NCBI GenBank assembly: GCA_021740125.1
Contig: JAIPAJ010000006.1
Coordinates: 1-46,908, forward strand
Reading direction: 5' to 3'
Origin: Leadbetterella sp.
GTDB taxonomy: Bacteria; Bacteroidota; Bacteroidia; Cytophagales; Spirosomataceae
DNA: 46,908 bases
Under the pieces are notes generated by a model. The model saw nothing but the letters and a program-made list of their open reading frames with translations. It made no database searches and was not told where the DNA came from. This document shows positions 17,168 to 26,484 of this stretch, in pieces. Each line of letters opens with the position of its first letter. Positions within the stretch are counted from its first letter, which is position 1. The translations under genes and the position numbers were made by a program.

Positions 17168-20100
17168 ATGAAGAAAAGTTTACTTTTCCTTTTTGGAGTG
17201 CTTTTTTGCCTCCAATCGCAGTTTGTAGCAGCTCAGTCAAGAGCAGTTACAGGCAAGGTAACGGATGCTGGTGGCAATGGCCTTCCAGGTGTGAGTGTAA
17301 CGGTGAAGAGCTCTACAAACGGAGCTGTAACAGATGGTGACGGAGCGTACAGTGTTAATGTACCAAGTGACAAAAACACTTTGGTATTTTCTTACATTGG
17401 TTATGTTTCGCAAGAGGTAACTATTGGATCTAAAAGCCAAATCAATGTTTCTTTAGTAGAAGATGCAACAGCCCTTTCAGAAGTGGTTGTAGTAGGATAT
17501 GGTACTCAGAAAAAAAGTCAAATGACGGGTGCGATTTCACAAGTAACAGCCAAGCAAATCACGGAAATGCCATTAACCTCTCTTGGACAGGCTTTGCAAG
17601 GTCGTGCAGCTGGTGTGGACGTTTCTCAGTCAGGTTCTAAGCCTGGTTCAGCCCCTAGAATTCTTATTCGTGGTCGTAGATCATTCAATGCTGGTAACGA
17701 CCCACTTTATGTAGTAGATGGTATTCCGCTTTCTGCTGGATATGAAGACATCAACCCAAATGACATCCAGTCAATGGAGGTACTAAAAGACGCTACAGCT
17801 ACTGCCATTTATGGTGCTAGAGGAGCAAACGGTGTAATCTTGGTAACAACCAAAAGAGGTGCTAACAAAGGAAAAACTACAGTAACTTTTGACACTTATG
17901 CGGGTGCTTCAAATGCCTACAGTAAATTAGAGCTTTTTTCAGGAGATGAATTTGCAGAATATGTAAGAGAGGCTTATAGAGCTACTAACTTATACAAAGA
18001 TGCTGCTGGAAATGCAGTTCCTACTGGTAAATCAGATCCAGCGGCTGATGCCAAAATTGCGGTATTGGGCGGAGACCCTAACGTAGCTGCAGGTATAGCA
18101 GCAGGTAGAAATACACAATATCAGGACCTAATCCTTAGAACTGGTATGATGCAAAACCATACTATTGGTGTACAAGGTGGTAATGAAAGAACCTCTTTCT
18201 ATATTTCGGGTGGATTCTTCCAAGACAAAGGAATAACCAAGCTTTTGGATTTTACTCGTCATTCACTTCGTGCTAATATTGACCACCAAGTAAATAAAAG
18301 ATTAAAAGTAGGTATGTCGACGTATATGATGTACTCTGTAAGAAACGGTGAAAACCTTAACCCTTACGGAAATACGCTTAATGCCAACCCACTTGGTGCT
18401 GCATTCAATGCAGATGGTAGCTTAATATTTGAGCCAACAAATGATGCACTTTTGTCTAATCCGCTTTCAGAAGTTGAGCCAGGCGTAAACATTGATAATA
18501 CTAAAAAGTATAGAATTTTTAACTCCATTTATGCTGAAGTAAAAATAATAGATGGTTTGACTTACAGACTAAACCTAGGTCCAGACTTTACGCAGCAACG
18601 TTGGGGTAGATTCATTGGATCTGAGACAAACGCACGTCGTCGTGGAGATGCACAAGCATTCAACGAGAATCGTTTTGGTTTCAACATGACCATGGAGAAT
18701 ATCTTGAACTACAGCAAGACTATCGGCAAACATACTTTGAATGTTACGGGTGTACAATCTATTCAAAAAGATAATTTTGAAAGATATAGAACTGAGGTAC
18801 AAGGAATACCAGCTCAGGCACAATCGTTTTATAGTTTAAATTCTGCCACTTCTGTTTTGGGAGTTCAATCAAGTCTTACAGAATGGACAATTAACTCATT
18901 TATGGGTCGTGTTAATTATTCATTTAATGATAAATATTTGTTGACGGCTACCTTGCGTCGTGATGGTTCAAGTCGTTTTGGTGAAAACACCAAATATGGT
19001 AACTTCCCTGGAGTAGCAGTAGGTTGGAACATAACCAACGAAGACTTCATGAAGAATGTAACTTTCATAGATATGTTGAAGCTACGTGGTGGATGGGGAA
19101 AAGTGGGTAACCAAGGGGTTGCTCCTTATCAGACACAAGGTTTATTGGCTCGTACAACTTATGCTTTCGGTGCCACAGGAGCATTTGGATTTAGACCAGG
19201 AACTATCAGTAACCCTGATTTGAGATGGGAGTCTTCTTCTAATGCCAATATTGGTCTTGATTTCTCAGTTCTTCGTGGACGTGTACAAGGATCGTTGGAA
19301 TTGTATGAAACCAACACAAAGAGTCTATTGCTCAATGATTTCTTACCAGGTTCTGTTGGATTCAATTTCTTTAGCAACAACGTAGGTCATACAAGAAATA
19401 AAGGTATAGAGCTAGGTGTAACTACGGTAAACGTGAATACAAAAAATGGATTTAAATGGACTACTGATTTCCAATTCACTAAAAACAAAGAAGAAATCGT
19501 AGAATTGTATAATGGTAAAGTAGATGATTTGGGAAATAGATGGTTTATTGGTTATCCATTAAATACTTACTTTGACTGGAAGAAAGAGGGTATCTGGCAA
19601 ACCAATGAGGCAGACCAAGCCAAAGCTTTTGGATCTGAGGTTGGTCAAATAAAAGTTCAAGATACCAATGGCGATGGAAAAATAACTGCCGATGACCGTG
19701 TGTTAGTAGGTACTGACGTGCCAGATTGGTCAGGTGGTCTTACAAACAGGTTCGAATTCAAAGGATTTGACTTGAGTTTCTTCTTTGTTGGACGTTTTGG
19801 TAATACTATTTTGTCAGGTTTCCACAGAAACCAACTACAATTAGCTGGTCGTTACCAACAAATTAAAGTGGATTACTGGACGCCAAACAATCCAACCAAC
19901 GAGTTTCCTCGTCCAAAAAGTAACCAAGAGTTCCCAGTTTACAACTCTACTTTGTTTTACTATGATGGTACTTTCATTAAGTTGAGAAACATCAACTTCG
20001 GATACACATTTAGCAAAGGTATTGCCAAGAAAATCGGTGCAGAGTCAGTACGTTTTTACTCTTCTATTCAGCAGCCTAAAATTTGGTCAAGCTATATGTC

Positions 20101-20224
20101 TAAATACAATGGTGTAGATCCTGAAGCGGCGATTACTACTTCTGCCACAGGTTTAACAGCGGTTACTAGTGATGTTACACCATCGACAACCGTAACTACA
20201 TTTGGTTTAAATATTAAATTCTAA
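17168..20224 (+). CDS. SusC/RagA-type TonB-dependent outer-membrane transporter
   Basis: This 1018-residue protein is an outer-membrane beta-barrel that imports oligosaccharides with energy from TonB. A Sec signal peptide ends at AAQS (about residue 23). A carboxypeptidase-D regulatory-like domain (about 25-105) has VTGKVTDAGGNGLPGVSVTV. The plug domain starts with LSEVVVVGYGTQKKSQMTG and includes LQGRAAGVDV and PLYVVDGIPL, with KDATATAIYGARGANGVI. The barrel fills the rest and ends in an aromatic residue (LNIKF). It pairs with the SusD-like gene 13 bases downstream. The substrate is not given by sequence; the neighbouring enzymes suggest glucosides or short beta-linked oligosaccharides. Confidence 0.96.
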   Translation: MKKSLLFLFGVLFCLQSQFVAAQSRAVTGKVTDAGGNGLPGVSVTVKSSTNGAVTDGDGAYSVNVPSDKNTLVFSYIGYVSQEVTIGSKSQINVSLVEDATALSEVVVVGYGTQKKSQMTGAISQVTAKQITEMPLTSLGQALQGRAAGVDVSQSGSKPGSAPRILIRGRRSFNAGNDPLYVVDGIPLSAGYEDINPNDIQSMEVLKDATATAIYGARGANGVILVTTKRGANKGKTTVTFDTYAGASNAYSKLELFSGDEFAEYVREAYRATNLYKDAAGNAVPTGKSDPAADAKIAVLGGDPNVAAGIAAGRNTQYQDLILRTGMMQNHTIGVQGGNERTSFYISGGFFQDKGITKLLDFTRHSLRANIDHQVNKRLKVGMSTYMMYSVRNGENLNPYGNTLNANPLGAAFNADGSLIFEPTNDALLSNPLSEVEPGVNIDNTKKYRIFNSIYAEVKIIDGLTYRLNLGPDFTQQRWGRFIGSETNARRRGDAQAFNENRFGFNMTMENILNYSKTIGKHTLNVTGVQSIQKDNFERYRTEVQGIPAQAQSFYSLNSATSVLGVQSSLTEWTINSFMGRVNYSFNDKYLLTATLRRDGSSRFGENTKYGNFPGVAVGWNITNEDFMKNVTFIDMLKLRGGWGKVGNQGVAPYQTQGLLARTTYAFGATGAFGFRPGTISNPDLRWESSSNANIGLDFSVLRGRVQGSLELYETNTKSLLLNDFLPGSVGFNFFSNNVGHTRNKGIELGVTTVNVNTKNGFKWTTDFQFTKNKEEIVELYNGKVDDLGNRWFIGYPLNTYFDWKKEGIWQTNEADQAKAFGSEVGQIKVQDTNGDGKITADDRVLVGTDVPDWSGGLTNRFEFKGFDLSFFFVGRFGNTILSGFHRNQLQLAGRYQQIKVDYWTPNNPTNEFPRPKSNQEFPVYNSTLFYYDGTFIKLRNINFGYTFSKGIAKKIGAESVRFYSSIQQPKIWSSYMSKYNGVDPEAAITTSATGLTAVTSDVTPSTTVTTFGLNIKF

Positions 20225-20237
20225 AGCATTGATTATC

Positions 20238-21905
20238 ATGAATATAAATAAAATAAAAGGATTTGCACTAGGTGGCTTGTTGCTTTTGAGCACCTCTTGC
20301 CAAGATTTACTGAAGGAAGAAGTAATCTCCAACATCGGTAATGATTATATGAATACAGCCAAAGGATTTGAAGACGCTACCAAAGCTGCATATTCTTCGC
20401 TGAGAACATTTTACGGTACGCAGTTGGGTCTTACTTTGACTGAATATGGTACTGATATTTATGCTACAGGGGCCGATGGTGGTTACAAAGGATTTCATTT
20501 CTATGATAATCAAATCCAACCAACGGTTGATTACATGAACATCCTTTGGGACGAAATGTACAGAGGTATAAATACTTGTAATGCGGTTATCGAAAGATCG
20601 GCTGCAGTAACGGGTGTTTCTGATGCCACAAAAAAATTGAGAGTTGCTGAGGTTAAGTTTTTGAGAGCTCACTATAACTATATATTGTTGCAACAATATG
20701 GGCCTTTAGATTTAAGATTAACCGAAACTTTGGCTCCATCTAAAGAAGCAAAGAGAAATTCTGAAGCGGAGGTTTATGCCCAAATTATCAAAGATTGTAA
20801 TGAAGCCATTGCTGACCTTGAAAATAAAGCACATTCAGCTGATTACGGTAGAGCTACTAAGGCTTCAGCAGAAGCTCTATTGGCTAAGGTATATTTGGCT
20901 AAGGCCTATGGCCCAAATAAGGCAGCGGATGATTTTCAAAAAGCGGCTGATTTGTGTACTAACCTCATCACTAAGTATACCTTTAAATTGTTAGATGATT
21001 TTGCGGCAGTGCACAACGAGGACAACCAACAAAATTCTGAGGTAGTTTTTGCGGTACAGTATACTACTGACATGATTGCAAACGCTACCAATGTGGGTGG
21101 CGAAGGTGGTGGTGGTAATAACTTACACCTATTCTTTGGAATGCAATATGATACGCAAGCAGGTATGGTGCGTGACGTATTTTACGGTAGACCATTTAAG
21201 CGTTTGAGACCAACTAATTTCCTTCTTAATACAGTTTTTGCTGATAGAGTGAACGATTCTCGTTACAAGAAATCATTTAGAGACACTTGGAAATCAAACA
21301 GCCCTGGTTCGTTTAATACCTCGTTTGATAACTCAAAAGCTAGAGTAACTTTTGCCGCTGGTGATACCACTATCTTTATCCCAGGATACGAAATGAGCAA
21401 AGAAGAAAGAGCTACTAAGAAATACCAAGTATTGGTGCCAAGTGCATACAATGAAGCACTCTTCCCAACGTTGCAAAAATTCTTTGATACTAAGCGTTCT
21501 GATAGAACAGAGCCAAGAGGTTCTAGAGATCATTTTGTTTGGAGATTGGCGGATATACATTTAATGAGAGCAGAAGCTTTGTTCCAATTGGGTAAAAAAG
21601 CAGAAGCTTTAGCTGATGTTAACATAGTAAGAGAAAGAGCTGCTTGGCCTGGTAAAAAAGATGCTATGAAAATTACTGCTGACCAACTTACATTTGACTT
21701 CATCGTTGATGAGCGTGCTCGTGAATTGGCAGGTGAGCAAACACGTTGGTTAGATCTGAAGCGTTGGGGTTTATTGGTGGATCGGGTGAAAAAACACAAT
21801 CCACAAGCTTCAGCAGTTGCGGAGAAACACTACTTACGTCCAATACCGCAAACGCAAATTGACCGTGCAGCTAAAGGTACATTTGCACAAAACCCTGGTT
21901 ATTAA
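20238..21905 (+). CDS. SusD/RagB-type surface glycan-binding lipoprotein
   Basis: This 555-residue lipoprotein caps the SusC barrel on the cell surface and helps capture the glycan. I use the ATG at 20238, three codons inside the longest frame, because it gives a clean lipoprotein signal MNINKIKGFALGGLLLLSTS with the lipid-accepting Cys at residue 21. SusD hallmarks are the TPR-like helical region (EVKFLRAHYNYILLQQYG, KASAEALLAKVYLAKAYG) and the C-terminal segment ERARELAGEQTRWLDLKRWG. It belongs to one transcript with SusC and ends before a strong hairpin. Confidence 0.95.
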   Translation: MNINKIKGFALGGLLLLSTSCQDLLKEEVISNIGNDYMNTAKGFEDATKAAYSSLRTFYGTQLGLTLTEYGTDIYATGADGGYKGFHFYDNQIQPTVDYMNILWDEMYRGINTCNAVIERSAAVTGVSDATKKLRVAEVKFLRAHYNYILLQQYGPLDLRLTETLAPSKEAKRNSEAEVYAQIIKDCNEAIADLENKAHSADYGRATKASAEALLAKVYLAKAYGPNKAADDFQKAADLCTNLITKYTFKLLDDFAAVHNEDNQQNSEVVFAVQYTTDMIANATNVGGEGGGGNNLHLFFGMQYDTQAGMVRDVFYGRPFKRLRPTNFLLNTVFADRVNDSRYKKSFRDTWKSNSPGSFNTSFDNSKARVTFAAGDTTIFIPGYEMSKEERATKKYQVLVPSAYNEALFPTLQKFFDTKRSDRTEPRGSRDHFVWRLADIHLMRAEALFQLGKKAEALADVNIVRERAAWPGKKDAMKITADQLTFDFIVDERARELAGEQTRWLDLKRWGLLVDRVKKHNPQASAVAEKHYLRPIPQTQIDRAAKGTFAQNPGY

Positions 21906-21929
21906 TTACGACCTTTTTAATACGCATAG

Positions 21930-21959
21930 AAACCCCGAAGAGATTCGGGGTTTTCTTTT
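21930..21959 (+). terminator. Rho-independent terminator after the first SusC/SusD pair
   Basis: A perfect 10-base stem (21930-21939 with 21944-21953), a GAGA loop and a T-rich tail follow the susD stop. It would at least reduce read-through into the TIM-barrel gene 22 bases later, for which I see no separate promoter. Confidence 0.85.
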
Positions 21960-21981
21960 CTATAATTCAACCAAAAAAATC

Positions 21982-22863
21982 ATGAACAGACGTACATTTA
22001 TTCAATCAGCAGCAAGTCTGGTTTTGGCATCTCAGTTTGATGCCTTTGCAGCCAAATACAACCAAAAAATGGCCTATTCGGCCATCACATGGAGTGGAAA
22101 CGACCTCGTAGCCATTAAAGACATTGCTGCCTTAGGTTACAAGGGCATTCAGTTAAGAGCCAATACTTATCCTATTTTTAAAGATAAACCCGAGGATTTA
22201 AAGCTGACCATAGAATCGGCAAAATTAAAATTGGCCATGTTTTCTAGTGGAAATGTTGGCATATCAGACGATATCTCTAAAGATATCCAAACGCACTTAA
22301 ATCATGCAAAATTTATAAAAGCTTTAGGCGGTCATTCGTTACAGATTACCAACACATCAAGACCAAAAGACAGACAGCCAACCAAAGAAGAACTTACGAA
22401 GTATGCTAAAAATATGTCGGCAGTGGCCAAAGTCGTTCTTGAAGAAACGGGAATTCAACCGGCCTATCACAACCACATGCATCAGTTAGGGGAGACGCCT
22501 GAGGAAATAGAAATCATTGTCAACGAGATGGACAGTAGATATATAAAACTGTTGCTCGATGTAGCACATTATCACCAAGGAGGTGGAGTACCAGCCGATG
22601 CTGTTTTAAAATACAAAGACATCATTTATGCTACCCACATAAAAGACACACGTCCTGACACCGAGAACAAATCAGGGTATAGATTTGTGGAACTTGGACA
22701 AGGGAAGGTAGATTTCCCTGCCATTTTCAAAAACCTCAATAAAATAGGCTTCAAAGGTTGGAATGTCATAGAATTAGATGCCGTTCCTGTAAAAGGAAGA
22801 ACCGCATTGGAGTGTGGACAAATAAGCAAAACGTATTTGGAAACAATAAAGGTGAAATTTTAA
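21982..22863 (+). CDS. Xylose-isomerase-like TIM-barrel (sugar epimerase/isomerase-family) protein, Tat-like signal
   Basis: The likely start is the ATG at 21982 (293 residues), since the upstream part of the frame overlaps the susD 3' end and the terminator. It begins MNRRTFIQSAASLVLASQF, a twin-arginine signal. The rest is an AP-endonuclease-2/xylose-isomerase-like barrel with metal-ligand segments PAYHNHMHQL, LLLDVAHYHQGG, ATHIKDTRPD and NVIELD. Annotated relatives are sugar phosphate isomerases/epimerases. An exported copy cannot act on sugar phosphates in the cytoplasm, so a periplasmic role on free keto-sugars or keto-glycosides is more likely. The neighbouring DUF1080 gene supports that inference. 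Confidence 0.87.
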   Translation: MNRRTFIQSAASLVLASQFDAFAAKYNQKMAYSAITWSGNDLVAIKDIAALGYKGIQLRANTYPIFKDKPEDLKLTIESAKLKLAMFSSGNVGISDDISKDIQTHLNHAKFIKALGGHSLQITNTSRPKDRQPTKEELTKYAKNMSAVAKVVLEETGIQPAYHNHMHQLGETPEEIEIIVNEMDSRYIKLLLDVAHYHQGGGVPADAVLKYKDIIYATHIKDTRPDTENKSGYRFVELGQGKVDFPAIFKNLNKIGFKGWNVIELDAVPVKGRTALECGQISKTYLETIKVKF

Positions 22864-22950
22864 CACCTTTCTGGCACAAACTGTTAAAAAAGCATCAAAA
22901 TTTCATATTTTTTCGCTTTTTATCTATCATTCGGGAATAATAATATTAGG

Positions 22951-22958
22951 TAATTTTG
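22951..22958 (+). promoter_or_regulatory. Candidate -7 promoter element of the DUF1080 gene
   Basis: TAATTTTG matches TAnnTTTG 21 bases before the start codon at 22980. It may give the DUF1080-GH3 pair its own promoter. Confidence 0.4.
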
Positions 22959-22979
22959 AGTAATATTCAATTATAAAAT

Positions 22980-24317
22980 ATGAAAAAACTAATATTGTTA
23001 TTCCTTTTGTTTTCTACGGGATTGTCAGCACAAAAATGGACAAGCCTTTTCGATGGTAAAACATTAAAGGGGTGGACCCAAAGAGGTGGAAAAGCAATTT
23101 ATAAAGTAGAAAATGGTCAAATTGTAGGCCAAACCCTAAGCGATACTCCAAACTCATTTCTTTGCACCGATAAAGATTACAGTGATTTTATTCTTGAGCT
23201 TGATCTTAAACTCGATGATGAAATGAATGGTGGTGTGCAATTTCGAAGTTTGTCTAATCCAGATTATCAAAACGGAAGAGTACATGGGTACCAAATGGAA
23301 GTGGATCCTTCTACAAGAGCTTGGTCTGGAGGTATATATGACGAAGGGCGTAGGGATTGGTTATATAACTTAAACCATAATCCAGCTGGTCAAAAAGCAT
23401 TTATAAAACTAGGATGGAACAAATACCGAATAGAGGCAATTGGCAACACTTTAAGAACTTTTATAAATGGAATACCTACGGCACATGTTATTGACGACAT
23501 GACCGCAAAAGGGTTTATAGCACTTCAGGTGCATTCTATTTATGCAGCCATGAAGCCAGGAATGACCATTCGATGGAAAAACATCAGAATTCAAACAGAA
23601 AATCTAAAGCCGAGTCCTTTAGATGAATGCCCAGTAGTAAATCTTCTTCTTAATAATATTTCTGAACAAGAAAAAGCTCAAGGGTACAAGTTACTTTTTA
23701 ATGGTCAAAACTTGGATGGTTGGAAAAACGGTAGTAGCACTGCTGCACCAGATTCTCGCTGGAAAATAGATAATGGTGTTTTGGCCATTACATCCAATGC
23801 TACAAAAAGCCCTGGGGTAGATTTGATTTCAGATCAAAAATATGGAGCGTTCGAACTTCAGTTTGATTTTAAACTGACCGATGCTGCAAACTCAGGCGTA
23901 AAGTACTTTGTTGAAATGCTCGGTGAAGAAGGAAAAAAATCTCCATTAGGCCTAGAATATCAAGTGCTTGATGATGAAAAACATCCGGATGCCAAACAAG
24001 GCGTGGTAGGCAACCGGACCATAGCCAGTTTGTATGATCTCATTCCGTCTGATAAATTAGACAAACGTTTTCAGAAGAAAATTGGAGACTGGAACCAAGC
24101 CCGTGTAGTTGTGATGCCGAATAATACGGTACAACATTGGCTAAATGGCTTCAAAGTTCTTGAATATCAACGAAATAGCAACATTTTCAAAGCATTAGTA
24201 GCTAGAAGTAAATATGCCAAAATTGAGGGCTTTGGATCAGGAGAAAAAGGGCATATTTTGTTGCAAGATCACAGCGACAATGTGTTTTTCAAAAACATAA
24301 AAATCAGAGAATTGTAA
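22980..24317 (+). CDS. Secreted protein with two DUF1080 (3-keto-disaccharide hydrolase) domains
   Basis: This 445-residue protein has a Sec signal peptide (MKKLILLFLLFSTGLSAQ) followed by two jelly-roll domains of the DUF1080/3-keto-disaccharide hydrolase family (PF06439). The first covers about residues 19-210 and starts WTSLFDGKTLKGWTQ. The second covers about 232-445 and starts YKLLFNGQNLDGWKN. The repeated F-x-G-x-x-L-x-G-W opening shows a tandem duplication; single-domain members are about half as long. Family members cleave glycosides that have been oxidised at C3, without being classical glycosidases. The oxidoreductases in this locus could supply that oxidised substrate. Which of the two domains is catalytic is unknown. 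Confidence 0.9.
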   Translation: MKKLILLFLLFSTGLSAQKWTSLFDGKTLKGWTQRGGKAIYKVENGQIVGQTLSDTPNSFLCTDKDYSDFILELDLKLDDEMNGGVQFRSLSNPDYQNGRVHGYQMEVDPSTRAWSGGIYDEGRRDWLYNLNHNPAGQKAFIKLGWNKYRIEAIGNTLRTFINGIPTAHVIDDMTAKGFIALQVHSIYAAMKPGMTIRWKNIRIQTENLKPSPLDECPVVNLLLNNISEQEKAQGYKLLFNGQNLDGWKNGSSTAAPDSRWKIDNGVLAITSNATKSPGVDLISDQKYGAFELQFDFKLTDAANSGVKYFVEMLGEEGKKSPLGLEYQVLDDEKHPDAKQGVVGNRTIASLYDLIPSDKLDKRFQKKIGDWNQARVVVMPNNTVQHWLNGFKVLEYQRNSNIFKALVARSKYAKIEGFGSGEKGHILLQDHSDNVFFKNIKIREL

Positions 24318-24377
24318 CAAGTTTTCTAAAACCCTTTTAGGTCCAATTAAAATTTTAAGTTTATAATTGAGCAAAAT

Positions 24378-26402
24378 ATGAATAAAATACTGTTTATTTT
24401 CCTTGTTTCAGCTACCTCGCTCTCTGCTCAAAAATTAGTTCAGCCAGTTTTAGGTGCAAAAAGTACTAAAATAATTAAGTCTGGAAATCTAGAGTTCAAA
24501 GACTTAAACAAAAATGGCAAACTCGATAAATACGAAGATTGGCGTTTACCAGCAGATGTGCGTGCGAAAGACCTGCTATCAAAAATGACCATCGAAGAAA
24601 AAGTAGGCTTTATGTTGATCAGCACCACAAGAATGGCAAACGATGGAGGTTTTGGTCCTTCGGCTAATCCGAATGCTCCAATTTCAAGTGGTTTTAATGA
24701 GGAAGATTTGGTACAAAATGTAAATATGTTTACACGTAAACCATTGTCAGAGCCCAATATGTCTGCCTCTGGTACAACCAAGGCCGTTACAGAAAGACAG
24801 TTAAGACATTTTATATTAAGGGCCAATACCTCTGCGAAAACTATGGCAGAGTGGTCAAATAATTTACAGGCACTTTGTGAAACCACAAGGTTGGGAATAC
24901 CAGCTATTGTTGCTTCAAATCCAAGAAACCATATCACCACCGATGCTGCAGTGGGCTTGAGTGTGGGAGCTACTGCATTTTCAAAATGGCCAGGCGAATT
25001 GGGTATGGCTGCTATGCGTGATTTCAAACTTACCAGAGAGTTTGCAGAAATTGCCGCAAAAGAATGGACTGCAGTTGGTTTGCGAAAAGGATATATGTAT
25101 ATGGCAGACTTGGCTACAGAACCCCGCTGGAATCGCACCGAGGGAACTTTCGGAGAAGATGCAGATCTTTCATCTGCCATGATTCGTGAGATAGTTTTAG
25201 GTTTTCAGGGAAATAAATTAGGCAAAAACTCAGTGGCCATGACTACCAAACATTTTCCCGGTGGCGGCCCTCAAGAAGGTGGACAAGACTCGCATTTTGA
25301 TTGGGGAAAATTTGCCCATTATCCAGGTGGAAATTTTAATGACCATGTGAAACCTTTCATTGCAGCTATAAATGCGGGTACCTCTTCTATAATGCCTTAC
25401 TATTCAGCACCAAAAGGCAAGGAGTTTGAGGAAGTTGGTTTCTCATTCAACAAGGCCATTATTGATGATTTATTGCGTAAAAAGTTAGGTTTCAAAGGCA
25501 TAATAAACTCTGATACGGGACCTATAGAAATGATGCCTTGGGGAGTAGAATCTCTGAGCATCGAGCAGCGATATGTAAAAGCCATAGAGGCTGGTGTGGA
25601 TATTTTTTCAGGAGCTGCCGATCCAACAGTATTGCTCAATACCGTGAAAAAAGGTTTGGTAAAAGAATCTAGAATCAACGAATCGGTAAGTCGATTACTC
25701 AAAGAAAAATTTGAATTGGGCTTATTTGAGAATCCTTTTGTAGATGTCGAAAAAGCTGAAAAAATAGTTGGAAATGCGGAATTCCAGCAGAAGGGTGACT
25801 TAGCATTACGTAAGTCTATCGTTTTGTTGAGAAATGATAATAAGTTGTTGCCGATCACCAAGAAAACAAAAATTTACTTTGAATATTACAGAGAAGAAGG
25901 TGGAGGAAGAGGGCCCCAGGCACCAGCTCCAAAATCTCCAATAAAAGTTTTGAAACCCGATACGAAAGCCGAAAACATTGAGTTTGTTTCTACCAAAGAG
26001 GAAGCGGATGTGGTTCTCTTGTGGCTTTTTCCTACTACCGGTGGCTTGTTTAGTTCGGGTGGAAAACCTATTGAATTGAGTATTTCAAGAAACAAAGTTG
26101 ATGTGGCACATGTCAATGATTTAATTAATAGCAAACCGACAATTGTGGTAATCAATTACACCAATCCTTGGGTAATAGATGAGATTGATAAAGGAAAAGC
26201 AGCAACTGTTTTGGCTACTTTTGGAACTTCTGCAGATGCATTGATTGATGTAATATCAGGTAGATTTAACCCAACTGGTAAGATGCCTTTTGCAACACCG
26301 AGTTCGGAAAAAGCTGTGTCAGAAAACAAGTCAGATTTGCCCGGGAGCAAGGAAAATTCAGGCTATGCCTTGTTTAATTTTGGCCAAGGTTTGAGTTATT
26401 GA
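24378..26402 (+). CDS. Glycoside hydrolase family 3 protein (beta-glucosidase-like)
   Basis: This 674-residue secreted enzyme has a Sec signal (MNKILFIFLVSATSLSAQ). A short segment DLNKNGKLDKYEDW resembles a calcium-binding loop. The GH3 barrel carries RWNRTEGTFGED, the substrate-binding KHFPGGGP and the nucleophile segment GIINSDTGPIEMMPWG (D379; GH3 enzymes often have SDW or SDY here). The C-terminal alpha/beta sandwich includes SIVLLRNDNKLLPI. No fibronectin-III tail is present. GH3 enzymes release terminal beta-linked glucose, xylose or related sugars with retention. Here it probably trims imported glucosides in the periplasm beside the keto-glycoside enzymes; the precise substrate is unknown. 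Confidence 0.92.
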   Translation: MNKILFIFLVSATSLSAQKLVQPVLGAKSTKIIKSGNLEFKDLNKNGKLDKYEDWRLPADVRAKDLLSKMTIEEKVGFMLISTTRMANDGGFGPSANPNAPISSGFNEEDLVQNVNMFTRKPLSEPNMSASGTTKAVTERQLRHFILRANTSAKTMAEWSNNLQALCETTRLGIPAIVASNPRNHITTDAAVGLSVGATAFSKWPGELGMAAMRDFKLTREFAEIAAKEWTAVGLRKGYMYMADLATEPRWNRTEGTFGEDADLSSAMIREIVLGFQGNKLGKNSVAMTTKHFPGGGPQEGGQDSHFDWGKFAHYPGGNFNDHVKPFIAAINAGTSSIMPYYSAPKGKEFEEVGFSFNKAIIDDLLRKKLGFKGIINSDTGPIEMMPWGVESLSIEQRYVKAIEAGVDIFSGAADPTVLLNTVKKGLVKESRINESVSRLLKEKFELGLFENPFVDVEKAEKIVGNAEFQQKGDLALRKSIVLLRNDNKLLPITKKTKIYFEYYREEGGGRGPQAPAPKSPIKVLKPDTKAENIEFVSTKEEADVVLLWLFPTTGGLFSSGGKPIELSISRNKVDVAHVNDLINSKPTIVVINYTNPWVIDEIDKGKAATVLATFGTSADALIDVISGRFNPTGKMPFATPSSEKAVSENKSDLPGSKENSGYALFNFGQGLSY

Positions 26403-26484
26403 TTTAATTTTTTTTCAAAAAAACAATAATAATTTTAATAAAACAGTATTTTTATAATCAGAAAATTTCAACCAAAATATCATA

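Noticed and set aside
20229-20237. TTG start three codons upstream of the first susD-like ATG
   Set aside because: The ATG at 20238 gives a standard lipoprotein signal peptide.
24440-25180. 246-codon open frame on the minus strand
   Set aside because: It is a shadow of the GH3 gene, with a low-complexity Ser/Ala/Leu-rich product and no motif.
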